Made by a program: the position numbers and the translations under genes. DNA of 64,000 bases from Fulvia fulva (taxonomy: Eukaryota; Ascomycota; Dothideomycetes; Mycosphaerellales; Mycosphaerellaceae), in the NCBI RefSeq assembly GCF_020509005.1, contig NC_063012.1:5890001-5954000 (forward strand), written 5' to 3'. The notes under the pieces were generated by a model that ran no database searches, was not told the DNA's origin, and saw only the letters and a program-made list of their open reading frames with translations. Positions 40,233 through 51,201 of this stretch are shown piece by piece (within the stretch, counting starts at the first letter, position 1; every line of letters starts with the position of its first letter).

Positions 40233-41963
40233 TCAGCCGCTCGACTCGTACTTGTGGTCGCCAGATAATGCATGAGACGCTGCAAGCTGCGAAAGCGCAT
40301 CGCCATACATTGAAGTGGGCGCAGAGATGGCTCCCGATCCGAAGTGCATGCCACTGCTCACTACAGGGTCCATGTAGCTACTGAATGGTTGAACACCTGC
40401 CGAAAGAGGGCTTCCGAAGGGCGTGGATTCGCTGCTGTTTGGCGCGCTGCTGTTGGCGTCATATGCCTCTTCCGATCGTAAGGTCGGCGGGATTGCAGGA
40501 ATAGTATATCCAGAAGTGTTTGGCATGGTATCGTTGATCTTCTGCATCAAGAGCGGCAGGTAGCGTTGCTGTCCACCTCGAAGCGTCGATATGAGCGTCA
40601 TCAACTGGTTCAGATAATCCCTGGGCCCGAACTCGAAAGTGTACTGCTCGTGAGGTATCACGGACATAACGTCTGTCAATGTGCAAGCCACATCGAACAG
40701 TTTCTCTATCAGTCCAATGCCATGGATTTCCATCGCTGGTTGAGTGAACTGCTGCGCCGATGAGACCAGATCGCGTGAAACTTCGATCGGAAACTGGAAG
40801 CTCATGGCGTTGTCAGACGCCGCTGAAGACAGACAACCATGTCTGATGGAGAGTTGCCACACCATAGTCCGTAGCCATTGTTGCGAAGTGCGGAGATCGA
40901 CCGCTTGGCTCTCTGTACATTGCAGATATCCAGGTAACGCCTCCGATAATTGCTGTTGCAATCGCGCCAACCATTCTGTCATACACCCGACTCGCGCTTT
41001 GTTCCACAAGCCCACGAATGTGTCGTCGAAAGGACGGAAGAGATTCACAAGGTGAATGAAGCCATTCAGCTCCACTGTTTCGGCAGGATCCTCGTCAAGT
41101 GTTGGAAGGTTGATGGTCGCGTGAAGAGTGAGGGGCTTGTGTTGCTGAAGTGCGTAAGCTCGCTCGGTCACGAAGAGGAGCCAATACAGACGCCGCCGCC
41201 TGGAGCTCTCAATTATATCTGTCGTGCGATAGGTCGCTTCTTCGTGCATGCCCATGATTTGGGCGAGGGTTGTGGCTTCCCTGAGGTGGAACCACGCGGT
41301 ATTGTGTCGATCTAGGCAGAAATAGCTTCCGAAGAAGAAGAAAGATGTAATGACGCTCCAGACACTCGGGCTCTCGATGTAGTTGTATCCTTTGCGCACT
41401 CGTAGCGCCTCTTGTAACAGCGTATGTCCGAGCTGGAAGCTGGGTTGTGGTGGTATGTCCAAGCCATTGAATGCTTCAGGCGGAATTATCATGTTTGGCT
41501 GAATCATCATGTACGCACACAAGGAGACAACTAGACAGTATGCCTCGATGCTGGTTTCCATTTGGCCGATGACCTCGCCCACTCTCTGGCGATGCAATAT
41601 CGGCTGCGTCGGGTAGAGGTTGGCGAAGAAGTAGTCAACGCAGGCCGTCATCATCTCCACGGAAAGGAGGCCAGCCTTCTTGAGGTCCGCCGGTGAATGC
41701 ACTGGGCTATCCAGATCCCATCCATTGCGCTTAGCAGCAAGCTGGGACTGTCGCTGCGTCTCTCTCAGCTCCGATATGACCTTGGCCCTGCTTCCCTTTG
41801 GCCCTTTCTTCTGAGGTATGGCGTTGTACGTGCACGTCAGACCAGCAGATGTGCAGTTCTTACAAGGCCGTGTGCCATCTCCGATGCACCTGACCTTACG
41901 TCGATGGCAGGCATCACATGCCCTCTTCACGGCCGGTGTAGATGAAGAGGAGGCCTCAGGCAT
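40233..41963 (-). CDS. Zn2Cys6 (fungal binuclear cluster) transcription factor
   Basis: Single exon, 576 residues from the ATG at 41963 (MPEASSSSTP). The six cluster cysteines are C16, C19, C26, C34, C37 and C44 with spacing C-x2-C-x6-C-x7-C-x2-C-x6-C, followed by the basic linker QKKGPKGSRAKVI. The fungal-specific middle homology region lies at about 100-350: LYPTQPILHRQRV, CLVVSLCAYMMIQPN and RHNTAWFHLREATTLAQIMG, with the RRRLYWLLFVTERAYALQQ motif. The tail is Ser/Pro-rich. An earlier in-frame ATG at 42035 adds 24 residues of weak composition. The linker resembles regulators of sugar utilisation, but I would not assign a pathway from that. The nearest genes are the transporter (convergent) and the Dcr2-like phosphatase. 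Confidence 0.92.
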   Translation of the reverse strand: MPEASSSSTPAVKRACDACHRRKVRCIGDGTRPCKNCTSAGLTCTYNAIPQKKGPKGSRAKVISELRETQRQSQLAAKRNGWDLDSPVHSPADLKKAGLLSVEMMTACVDYFFANLYPTQPILHRQRVGEVIGQMETSIEAYCLVVSLCAYMMIQPNMIIPPEAFNGLDIPPQPSFQLGHTLLQEALRVRKGYNYIESPSVWSVITSFFFFGSYFCLDRHNTAWFHLREATTLAQIMGMHEEATYRTTDIIESSRRRRLYWLLFVTERAYALQQHKPLTLHATINLPTLDEDPAETVELNGFIHLVNLFRPFDDTFVGLWNKARVGCMTEWLARLQQQLSEALPGYLQCTESQAVDLRTSQQWLRTMVWQLSIRHGCLSSAASDNAMSFQFPIEVSRDLVSSAQQFTQPAMEIHGIGLIEKLFDVACTLTDVMSVIPHEQYTFEFGPRDYLNQLMTLISTLRGGQQRYLPLLMQKINDTMPNTSGYTIPAIPPTLRSEEAYDANSSAPNSSESTPFGSPLSAGVQPFSSYMDPVVSSGMHFGSGAISAPTSMYGDALSQLAASHALSGDHKYESSG

Positions 41964-43592
41964 GGTCCTAGTGGTGCTATGCCCGCGAGAGGAGATAGAC
42001 ACCTCCACTGGGCCTGGTAAAGTGGAGATCAGCATAGGTAGTAAGACATAGAGAGCTGCGGCCGACGAGACGGGTTGGGTGGTGACGGGCGAGGAGGGTG
42101 TCTGTTTCCCCGCGTCGGCTGAGTGTTGTCAAACGCTGTCGAGAGCCTAGAACCAGACGATATGGGAGCCGCTGCAGGTCGATGGGTTGAGAGATGAGGA
42201 CGACAGTGTGGAGTGAAGCTCGTTGTGAGCGGCAGCGAGCTTTGCAGAGCGGCGCCAGGAAGGCTTGAAGCATAGCCAGGCACGCCAGGACGAGGATCCC
42301 AACGAAGGACCCGCCACTAATGCACGTGTTCGACGGTCAATGAACCATACATGCGAGACAGGCCCTCCAGCAGACGTTGGCCAGGAACATGAAGGCGCCA
42401 TGACGACGTGGCAGCATGGACGTGCGCAGAGTGCATGGCGTGCAGAGGAGTGGCGCGCGCGTTGCAGCAGAAACTTTTTCCTGCAGGTGTCAAGTCAGAT
42501 CCGGCTGGAGCCGATGCTGCCCATCACGCCAACAAATGGCTGCAGGCCAGCGCCAGAGGGCTTGCCGGATAGAGGTGTGGAGTGCGGACAGCAGGCTGAG
42601 CAGGCTGAGCGCGCTGATGAGAGCACGCTGAGCAGTCGAAGGCGAGTCTAAAGACTGCCCGTGTTCCCAGCAAGACGATTGACGAGGGCGCTACTGTAGG
42701 GCTGCATACATGTATCTGCCCGCAGTAGGTGGCGTGCTGCCAGAACCATGTCCATTCGGCCCGACGGCGTTGTTGTCGCATGACTCGCATCGGAGGGCCA
42801 AGGTGGCGCTCGCGGCCGCTGAGCGCGCTGGTGGGATGTGATAGGCTGCAGGTGGTCACTGGTGGCAGCAGCGAGCTCAACCACAGCATACCGCCGGAAA
42901 CCGAAGGTGTCTGAGATGGTGACGGTGACGGCGCTGCGACGGCTGTGTCCGCGCCATGGCTGTGCACGAGATGAGAGTATGGTGGTGGTGGGTGCCAGAC
43001 GGTGTGTGTCGACGTCCATTCCGAGCGGAGCGAGCGTCGGACGTCTCCAGCTGCTGTCTGAGGCGGGCCTGTTGAGTGCGAGCCTAGCCAACTGTCCGAG
43101 GATATCGCGCTGCCAGCAGCAGCCATGGAGAATGCCGTCCGAGTTGTGGTGATGGCGCGATCATTCGCACATGTGAAGAGGAAGACGCGCAGGCAGGTGC
43201 AGGTGGGAGAATGGGCGCAGGCAGGCGATATATGTCTAGACCATTGAAGTCTCGCCGCCTCCTGTCCCGAAGCCTTCTCGGTCTTCCTCCGGACGTCGCA
43301 TCGCAGTCTCGAAAACGCGTGGCATGACATGACAAAGGCCCCGTTCCATGGAAAAGTTCCACGGGAAGTGCACCGTGAACAGCCGTGGCAGCATTGCCCA
43401 AGCATTCGTGACATGTACATACTTCTATCTTCTCATAGCTGATACGAAAGCACATCCAGCTCTCTCGCGCCATGGCGCCTCGCTTGCCAGACTGCTCTAT
43501 ACTAGTGGGTATCCGTTCGGTCTGCCAGCCCGCTACAACACAAATGTTGCAACACAACTCAGTGACAATATGGTATGCCACGATCCAGCCCA
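41964..43592. other. Upstream region of the Zn2Cys6 gene
   Basis: 1.6 kb, the second-largest gene-free interval on this side. It carries TACATGTA at 42707-42714. A 298-codon minus-strand frame at 42524-43420 looks spurious (Cys/Ser/Arg-rich, no domain). Confidence 0.45.
42707..42714. promoter_or_regulatory. TACATGTA palindrome
   Basis: Exact copy about 745 bp upstream of the Zn2Cys6 start. Confidence 0.25.
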
Positions 43593-45359
43593 TCAAGGTG
43601 CAATCACGCTCCCTCCCTCCACCAAAGTCATTTCGTCAATTTGCTTCTTGCTCTCTGCACCACAACACTCGACGCGTTTCCAGGTAGTCAGTCGTCCAGC
43701 ATTGGTGTCCACCTCCCACACCCGGACTCGCCTATGGAAGCCGCCATAGCCTGCGTACCCTCCGAAGCCCGAGCCCCCAGCATAGCACATCCATGGACCA
43801 AGCTTTGCTTTCTTGTCATGTGAAGGGTGCTGCTCAGAATACTCATCACGAGCGACTTTGTGAGGACGCAAGGCGCAGTAATCGTTTACGTGGTCGTGAC
43901 CACAGCCAACGGCCACGACGCCTTCTTCAGCCAAAGCATCGTAAAAGTGACTGTTGTAGGTCGGTGCCGTGACGCCTTCTTTCCATTTCCCGCCCGCAAT
44001 TGAGTTACTGCGGTCTGCGTATTCCGGGAGCGGTATGTGAATGAAAGCCATATCCATGTGGATGTGGCTGTATTTGGCATGCTCCTTCTTGAGACCCTGC
44101 GCAGTGTTGCGGAACCAGTCGATCTGCCCAGGCTTGAGCCAGTCGTAGCCTTTGAAGCGTTTCTCATCCGGCGTTAGGGAATGAGTGTCGAGCATGTATA
44201 GAGTCAGGGCTGAGTGCTGAGACGAATGTGCGAGTACCTCAACATAGTAGTTGCCTACACCTTCGATGTTGTCCGGTCCGGCTTCACTCAGACTATGAGG
44301 GAGTGTCTGTAGAAGAGCCATCTGTGTCTTTCTCGGGAGGGAACGGGTGCCTTCATCATCGTGATTGCCGAATATAGCAGCGTAAGGGATGGCGCGTTCA
44401 ACGAGTGGCGCAATCATCTTGAAGATAGCGCTCTGTGTATCTGGCGCTGCAGGACCCTCTGTCTGATCACCGGAGAGGACGACCAAGTCGGGCTTTTCGT
44501 CGTCCAATATCGTTTCAATGAACTCCAACGTACGAGGATCTGCCTCGCATTTCGTGCTTGGCTTGTCACCCTCGCCAATAGCATCTCGACAGGCACCCAG
44601 ACCGGTTGATAAGTGGGCATCGGACACCTGTAATATCTTGAACTTGCCATCCTTGCCTACGCGAGGCGTCGGCGGTTTGTGGTCAACCTTGGGCCTGCCG
44701 TGGCGGACGCTCAATCTCGCAGAACGGCCTCCGTCTGCGGCGTCAAGGAGAAGCGGTGTCTGCGCGACTTGCCAATTGGGCCTTGGGTCGACAGCATCCG
44801 GACCAAACAGAACATCAAGGGCGGTAATGGCCTTGTCGGTGTCGCTATCGTGTCTTTTACTGCTGCGAAGAATGAAAATGCCCCCCGGCCTGCTCTCCCA
44901 GGACTCCTTGGCCTCTTCCTTGTCGCCCACCTCGGGCTGTATCCTGCTCACTTTGATGCCGATCAAGACCTTGTCTTCAGTAGTGAGCTCTTCCTCCTTC
45001 TTGCGCTGCACGTGCAGGTAAGCCTTGTTGACCCAGCCACTGCCCAGATACAGGTCCTTCTCTACCCGACTCCACTTGTCCGGGTCCAAGCGACAGTTGG
45101 AGAATGGGTTTGCGGAGGAGCAGAAGGCTATCGTGACATCGGTGATGACGGAGCCGGCATGGTGCGAAGGTAGGTGGCCGTGGATGGAGGCAGGGAGCAC
45201 GCGATATCGGGAGTCGGCGATAAAGACCAGCAGACACAACAGCGCAGCAAATGCGCCGATCTGGGCGAGGGTGCGGATCTATCATCGGTGGTCAGTACAG
45301 GATGGGTGTGAGACATGCGCACGTGTTTGTAGCGTGGTGCTCACAATGCGCCTGGCCAT
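43593..45359 (-). CDS. DCR2: Calcineurin-like metallophosphatase (Dcr2 type), membrane-anchored
   Basis: Two exons: a 15-nt first exon (45345-45359, MARRI) and 43593-45278, joined across a 66-nt intron, give 566 residues. The tiny first exon restores a start and completes an N-terminal hydrophobic segment (IRTLAQIGAFAALLCLLVFI), a likely signal anchor; without it the frame has no good start. A beta-rich domain precedes the phosphoesterase core with its metal-binding blocks in order: ILQVSDAHLS, VVLSGDQTEG, IFGNHDDEGT, MAFIHIPLPEY and GCGHDHVND. Length and order match fungal Dcr2/phosphatase proteins. Family knowledge: yeast Dcr2 dephosphorylates Ire1 and Sic1, affecting the unfolded protein response and cell-cycle start. 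The gene is divergent from the Trm61-like gene. Confidence 0.9.
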
Positions 45360-45804
45360 GCTGCGGGCGTGCTCTCGGTAGCGATGCCAATGCCAATGCC
45401 GATGCTAATAGTGATGCTGCTGCTGCTGACGCTGCCGCTGGTGGTGGCGGCGGTGGTGGTGGTGGTAGCGCTGTCAAGGAGGTTGTTGCATCGAGGCACC
45501 GCACTCCATGTTCGCGTGCAACGATGCCACTGCCGTTACATGTACCTGTCGACCACCGCAAGCGCGTCTGATGTCCAGTCGAGATGTGCAGCAGGTGGTT
45601 CTCAGGTGGACAGGTTTTGGGATGCTGGCTTGCTGCTGTAGATCTACGGGGGGCTGGAGCATCCTCCATGCAGGGATGAAGCTTCTTGATTTTTGTCTGC
45701 GGTAGAACGATCTACTAGACTACATATGTAGTGTACTCCGTACCAGTACTCGACCTGGCTGTCACTGCACACCCCACCCTGGTTGGGTACACCACTCCAA
45801 GCCT
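45360..45804. promoter_or_regulatory. Divergent promoter with low-complexity repeats and a palindrome
   Basis: 445 bp shared by two genes. It contains GATGCC/GATGCT-type hexamers and CTG runs (45383-45435), GGTGGC/GGTGGT runs (45440-45472) and TACATGTA at 45537-45544. Repeat-driven frames explain the poly-Ala and poly-Pro shadows here. Confidence 0.5.
45537..45544. promoter_or_regulatory. TACATGTA palindrome
   Basis: Exact copy lying 178 bp upstream of the DCR2-like start and 261 bp upstream of the Trm61-like start. Confidence 0.4.
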
Positions 45805-47052
45805 ATGCGACTGCTGAGACCGTGGCATCTTGCTACGCGACCCCAATATGCAGCCCAGAAACGACATATAAGCGACCTGCGCCCCTTTGCAGAGGGCGAC
45901 TTGGTCCTCCTCCGACAGAAGCAAGATCGGTCCGCGCCACCGATCTTGACGCGGCCTCTGCAAGCGGGAAGACGCATCGAGGGCCATCGGGGAGTTATCA
46001 AGCACGATGACATTATAGGGAGCAGAGTTCGCGATCTGGTCACGTCGAGCACCACCAAATCAACCAAGGCAGGCACTGAATATAGGCTGCACAATGTCAC
46101 GCTCGAAGACTACGTGCGATTGAGCAAAAGGCTCGTCACGCCTATCTATCCAGCAGATGCGCGTCTCATAGTAGATCTCCTGGATATGTACCCTGACCAC
46201 CATCTTCCGCCGCACCATGACGACCACGATACGACAAAGCTAGAAATCTTGGAAGCTGGTACTGGCCATGGATCGTTGACCCTACACCTCAGTCGTGCCA
46301 TACATGGGTTCAACGCGAGTATTGACTTTCCGACCGACGACCAGTCGGATTCTCTTTCTCGGCAGTGGAAGACAAAGCGCCATGCTATTCTCCATACCAT
46401 CGACGTTTCGCCCAAGTTCTCTGCACATGCCCAGCTTGTAGTGGGAGGCTTTCGTCAGGGCATATATGCCAGGAATGTCGACTTCCACGTTGGTGACGTG
46501 AGTGAGAAGCTATGCGAGCTCCGTCGAGCAAGACCGAACGCGCAATTTGTGTCTCATGCATTTCTCGACTTGCCAGCAGCGGAAGGCCATTTGGCAGCTG
46601 TTGCCTCTGCACTGCGAGTCGACGGCACGCTGATTGTCTTCAATCCTTCCATCACACAGATCAATTCATGCGCAACCAAAATCAAAGACCAGCGGGTGCC
46701 CCTCGATCTGGAAAAGGTTGTTGAGCTGGGCGTCAATGGTTCAAGCGGTGGACGAGAGTGGGATGTGCGTTTTGTACGGCCTCGATCCACCCTAAAGGCA
46801 GAAATGGAGGCAGGGCCAGAAGCAGAGGCAGAGAACGGGCAGGGGTCGAAGAGTGGCCTTCAAGGCAGTGATGGCTCAATTATCTCTGACCTACGAGCAT
46901 CTGTGTCCATGGCCGACGACAAGTGGTCAATGGTGTGTCGCCCAAAGGTAGGCGATCGGATCACAGGAGGTGGTTTCTTGGGCGTGTGGAAGAAGAGACG
47001 CACTTTAGTAGATGCTGCCACGCCGGCGGAGGGGCAGGAGAGTGCCAACTGA
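45805..47052 (+). CDS. Trm61-like (tRNA/rRNA m1A) methyltransferase, probably mitochondrial
   Basis: A single exon of 415 residues. The first ~25 residues are basic and hydrophobic (MRLLRPWHLATRPQYAAQKR), like a mitochondrial presequence. The family N-terminal beta region includes FAEGDLVLLRQK and RGVIKHDDIIGSR. A Rossmann-fold SAM-binding motif I follows (ILEAGTGHGSLTLHLSRA, residues 148-165), then VDFHVGDVSEKL and FVSHAFLDLPAAEGHL, and VDGTLIVFNPSITQI. The family normally acts on A58 in the T-loop of tRNA, or on mitochondrial tRNA/rRNA for TRMT61B-type enzymes. The acidic insertion after motif I (DDQSDSLSRQWKTK) and the acidic, Glu-rich run at about 335-355 are not typical. Cytosolic Trm61 normally works with Trm6, and no Trm6 is nearby. 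Confidence 0.85.
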   Translation: MRLLRPWHLATRPQYAAQKRHISDLRPFAEGDLVLLRQKQDRSAPPILTRPLQAGRRIEGHRGVIKHDDIIGSRVRDLVTSSTTKSTKAGTEYRLHNVTLEDYVRLSKRLVTPIYPADARLIVDLLDMYPDHHLPPHHDDHDTTKLEILEAGTGHGSLTLHLSRAIHGFNASIDFPTDDQSDSLSRQWKTKRHAILHTIDVSPKFSAHAQLVVGGFRQGIYARNVDFHVGDVSEKLCELRRARPNAQFVSHAFLDLPAAEGHLAAVASALRVDGTLIVFNPSITQINSCATKIKDQRVPLDLEKVVELGVNGSSGGREWDVRFVRPRSTLKAEMEAGPEAEAENGQGSKSGLQGSDGSIISDLRASVSMADDKWSMVCRPKVGDRITGGGFLGVWKKRRTLVDAATPAEGQESAN

Positions 47053-47313
47053 GGCTCCGCACGGTTTCAGGGCGCTGGTACCGCCAGAGACTTTTGTTAA
47101 AGTCACAGTGTTTTGAACTTGATCGAGGACAAGACCCGCGATGCTCGCTGTGTACTTATTGCCCTGCCGTGCATTTTGCAGAGTCGCCGACTCTATGGGG
47201 AAGTAAATGTCTGCAGAGGAGCCTCAATGGTAACGCTAATGGGTTGAGCCAGCCACTCACCGGCTGTCAGGTGCAATGTCCTGACTGGTATGTGCGCCAG
47301 CGGTCTCGTGGTC
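47053..47313. other. Convergent 3' region
   Basis: 261 bp between two convergent stops. Nothing notable. Confidence 0.5.
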
Positions 47314-48345
47314 TCACCACCACTTTTCGCACAAGACCCTCGCCTCGGACATGCCTTCTTCTCTGCTCAGGAACTGCACAATCTCGTCGGTCATGCTCGG
47401 CGGACCACAAACATAGCAAAGCGTTCTCTGTCGATCGTGCTGGGCACCAAACACATTCTGCTTATGACCATCGATGGCACTGCGAAGATCTTCCTCACGT
47501 AGTCGTCTGCCGAAGGTACGGTTTGGAAGTCTGCCATGCTCAATGGCGCCGCTATCGCCAGTACCGGTCACAAAAAGGCTCAACGTGACGTTGGGATCTG
47601 CCACTGCCGCCACCAGGTCCATAAGTCGAGGCAGGAACAGAATCTTCTGTGTATCAAGCTCAGAGTCTGCTTTGGTGGCGTAGAGGAAATGCATCTCTCG
47701 CGGCCGGGTGCTTGGATGATTTCTGAGCAGCTGGGAAAAGATGGATATCAGAGGGTTGATGCCGACGCCTCCGGCCACGAAGACCAGCCGGTCTACCTGC
47801 CTGACGTCGAGCCTGGGAGGGGGATATGTGAATGAGCCGCCGACGCGGACCACGAGCTGACTGCCGAGGATCTCGTCTTCAGGTCGCCATAACCATTTCG
47901 CTGGTGGGTTGGCGCTCTTCTGTATCGCGAGCTCTAGGAAAGGCGGATAGTGATTGGAGGGTCTAGCTTGGCTGGGGGTCGAGGTTATGGTAAAGCCGCC
48001 TGCGGATGTTAGCCCAGGAATGAAGGTGTCGATCCATTGTCCGGGCAGGAACTGTAAATCGTGTGCTCAGTGTTGTTTTCTGTGTATACGCAGCAGCTAT
48101 GGGCATGGGCAGCATACCTTGATCGTATGGGCTGCATCTACTGCATTCAGTCGCAAGAGCCTGATATTGTCGTTGACGTCTTTTATGTTCGCCAATATCA
48201 CTGGTTCAAGCACGCTCTCCCGCGGCTCGGCCTGCGTTCTCTGTTCGTGCGGCAAGGCAGACCGTACTGTCGCCATACTCCTACGTGCGACTGCGGGACT
48301 GATCATTAGCCGCGTCAAGCAAGCTCGCCGTGCAATTGATGGCAT
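47314..48345 (-). CDS. Oxidoreductase NAD-binding domain protein (OXNAD1-like)
   Basis: Two exons (48118-48345, 47314-48051; 66-nt intron) encode 321 residues. The Arg-rich N-terminus (MPSIARRACLTRLMISPAVA) resembles a mitochondrial presequence. The flavin-domain signature (FLPGQWIDTFIPGL, then GGFTITSTPSQ) is followed by the NAD(P) domain: DRLVFVAGGVGINPLISIF and LCYVCGPPSMTDEIVQFL. This two-domain arrangement, without a heme or ferredoxin domain, matches OXNAD1-type proteins. Substrate and partner are unknown. The minus-strand frame is open upstream of 47853 and in register with the first exon, so the join is well supported. Confidence 0.88.
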
Positions 48346-48905
48346 TGTCGGTACTTAGATGATGACATGTTCCTTCATCAAGCAAACATGAAGCATGGAT
48401 GTTTACGTCAACCGGGGCAAGTCTGTGATTGGACGATGACATATTCTAGACTACAACATGTCGCTCCTCGAATCCCGCCTTCTTGGCCAGACCTTGGACC
48501 TCTGCCACGCTGCCACGCTGCCACGCTGCCCTCTTCTTCCAAGAGCTGATCTATCGCCTGGGACATTGCCCCCTGACACTAACTTCGTTGCTGCAGGGAC
48601 ATGGACCTTGCTCCAGCTGATGGGCGGCCTCTTTGGCATACGCAAGACGGCACGCTGTCATACGACCGCTGCCAAAGGTTGCCCACCATGACCTGTCCCT
48701 GAGCGCTGCGCCTCGTCGTAGCGTGCATTGGGACGGCGCGTTCCTGCACACCTCTGCATCCTGCGATGGCTGAGGCAGAAGTTGTGATACCAATGCGAAA
48801 GCAGGGATCACGGTGGGTGGTGAGCTCTCAATACTCTACTTTCTGCCCGGCCCTATTCTTCCATTGCCGCAGAACGACATTGATATACTCTCCTTCTGCC
48901 CATGA
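48346..48905. other. Intergenic, uncertain
   Basis: 560 bp between the OXNAD1-like start and the frame that opens at 48906. It may contain 5' exons of the following gene. An open frame at 48780-48905, in the same register as the downstream frame, ends in a TGA at 48903-48905. Confidence 0.4.
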
Positions 48906-49589
48906 GCTGCAGCTGCAAAACACCTTCTGCTGTCTGATGGTTGGGACCGATTTGCGACATATGCCCTCATTGACAAGACAAAAGCTTTCTGTAGACTTAT
49001 CGCCGCTGCTTTTGCCCGCACTGTAGCACGCACATTCAGATGGATAGAAGCCACATACGGTCCGGAGCCTGCCGTCGATCGGGGCAAAGCTCGTGTACGC
49101 TGGACTTGCTCATGTGGTGAGCAGCTCTACGACGACTTCGTGGAAAGGCGACCTGGAGCGGCGCGTGAGCTGGAGGCATATCTCAACAAACCTCGAGTGC
49201 GAGTTCACTCTGGAACACCCACATCAGCAACCAGCTGTGATTGCAGTCGCAGCTTCAATAGCTCTACAGGTAGTATCCCATCTTCTCACACATCGTGGTC
49301 AAGCTCGAACCAACGATCAGTTGGAACCGGAACAGGAGACAGCAGGCGGCTTCTTACTACCGCGAGCATACCTGGCTACTCTCCCTTCTCGCCTATCGCA
49401 GAGCCGCCTTGGCTATTGACAACCATCTGTGCTGTTATAGGCGTTGGGTCTACCTTGCTCTCTTGTGATGGGCTTTGTGTCATCTTCCAAAAGCCGCTCG
49501 ACGAGGCGTGTTACCACCATTGGACAAATTCTGTCGAAGTCTCAGCTGATGCAGTACTCATCAGCTTCTTTGTAGTCAATCAAATGTAA
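48906..49589 (+). pseudogene. Fungus-specific membrane protein, 5' end missing or interrupted
   Basis: The frame open from 48906 to the stop at 49587-49589 encodes a recognisable fungal signature: GWDRFATYALIDKTKAF, then KARVRWTCSCGEQLYDDF, then RRPGAARELEAYLNKP. A Ser/Thr-rich linker follows, and a hydrophobic segment (TTICAVIGVGSTLLSC). Family members known to me have several hundred residues before this point, plus a second conserved region between the linker and the membrane segment; both appear absent. Immediately upstream the same register is open but carries a TGA at 48903-48905. Either an upstream exon splices in at the CTGCAG near 48910 or the gene is decaying. Function of the family is unknown. 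The call as pseudogene is tentative. Confidence 0.5.
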
Positions 49590-49818
49590 TCAATTGCGGC
49601 AAATGGTATGCAACATTCTCATTATATTGTCCGCAAAGAATCATACTCGCATGATTTGGGCTACGAGGTTAGGGATTCCCTGTCACTAGCCGTGCCCTGT
49701 GAGGTTCAGTTGACCCAGTTGGTTTCAGATCAGGCGAACACACGTTATCAGGCCATAGACCTTTCCCGGCTGCACCATTACAGCGGCATTAGCATAGCCA
49801 GGACACATTCGGTGACAA

Positions 49819-50826
49819 CTAATCCTTCTTGACTTTCCGACGTTCATTACCCTCGACCATCAGCCTAGCCACGTCGTCTGCCGTTGTGCCTTGCTGTCGA
49901 GCCTCTGTTACCTCCTCACCAAGTTCGGTTTCATTTGCTACTAGTTCGTATACCTGCGCTATACTTCGGAAAATTGACTCATCCCCCAGAAAACCACCAT
50001 CCGCCTCGAAGGTCTCGGCGATCTGTTCCATTTCATTGACCCATCGATATGCTTTCGGAGGCATACTGACAAGGCCCCTTTCTGCTCTACTTCGTACACC
50101 CGGACTGTGCTCGTCGAGATGACTCTGCAGCTCCTCAAGCACACCAAGGCTACGGGCAGTGGTGAATGATAGAATGGCCAGGGCTGTGAAGCCTTTGGAC
50201 AGAGTTGCAAAACACATCTTCAGTCCGGAAGCAGAGCCAATGACCTCGTTGATATGCTTGGCGTTTAGAACATTGGATAGATGCTTTCCGCTGGATGGCG
50301 CATCAGCCAGGCCATGCGGACCCGACAGAGGGATGCTAGGGCTGCTCCAAGTGCCATCTTGCTTGAGGCTGGGTGGACCCCCAATGATTCCGCCGTCAAT
50401 GTAACGTAGGTTGCCGCAGCTTGTGAACAGCTGATCGACCTGTCGTGCGGAGCTAGGGCTGATGGCATTCAGTTCAAGGTAGTAGAGCGGGCTCTCACGC
50501 CTTTGGAAGTCTGGGTCGCTGGTGATGTCCATGATTCGTACAGCTGTTGGTACGGCTTCCTTGGGCGGTACGATCGACAAAACGTAGTCGGCCTGTTCAC
50601 AAAGCTCGCCATCACTTCGAACCAGTGATATGTGATTCGATCTGGCCCGCTCTTGAGTAGCTGGACTGGCTTCATTAGTCACATTGGTTTGAGTTGACCT
50701 TGAAACGCGCGCCTACCTTCTGTCCGACACGTTAGCGATGACAGCATAGCCGTGTGCGATCAGCAATGCTGCTACGCCAGCACCCATATCACCAATGCCG
50801 ATGATGGCTACCGTTGCACGAGCCAT
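49819..50826 (-). CDS. 6-phosphogluconate dehydrogenase-superfamily oxidoreductase
   Basis: Two exons (50717-50826, 49819-50665; 51-nt intron) encode 318 residues. The first exon holds the dinucleotide-binding motif G-I-G-D-M-G (ATVAIIGIGDMGAGVAALL). A typical second strand follows (YAVIANVSDRS). The middle contains IVPPKEAVPTA and the ELNAISPSS segment that precedes the catalytic region, and the GGIIGGPP motif. The C-terminal helical domain (GLKMCFATLSKGFTALAIL) carries the conserved Lys position and ends in a charged tail. It belongs to the group with a DUF1932-type C-terminal domain rather than classical hydroxyisobutyrate dehydrogenases. The substrate is unknown. Confidence 0.85.
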
Positions 50827-51201
50827 GTCTGCTGGGAAAGTCAGTTTTTCATGTCGATAGCATCAATTGAACCAAAAGTCTGGTCGAAGTTATCGCCCCA
50901 CCTTCGGATGTATGTGTGACGTGGTTTGGATGGATCTAAGTATAGAGTTCCAGAGCACATAAGGGAGGCCTGGTCTTCTCATGTGAAGCTTGAACGCGCA
51001 TCGAAACATGTGCCGTGGACTACTGCTTGATCACATAGCACTCAAAAGGAGCGCTTAGGTCACACTCAGAGTGCACCACACTATCCCACAGCCGTCCAGG
51101 ATGAGCGTATGTAGCTTATATCGTAAGGGCACATGGCCTGTCCTTCCGAGCAATCGATTGGATCTCACTAAAGCAATAGCTACTTTTTGGACGGGAATCT
51201 G
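50827..51201. other. Intergenic, no gene seen
   Basis: 375 bp upstream of the dehydrogenase and downstream of QRI7. No gene or repeat. Confidence 0.5.

Noticed and set aside
42524..43420. 298-codon minus-strand open frame
   Set aside because: It has Cys/Ser/Arg-heavy composition and no domain, and lies in a promoter-like interval; chance open frame.
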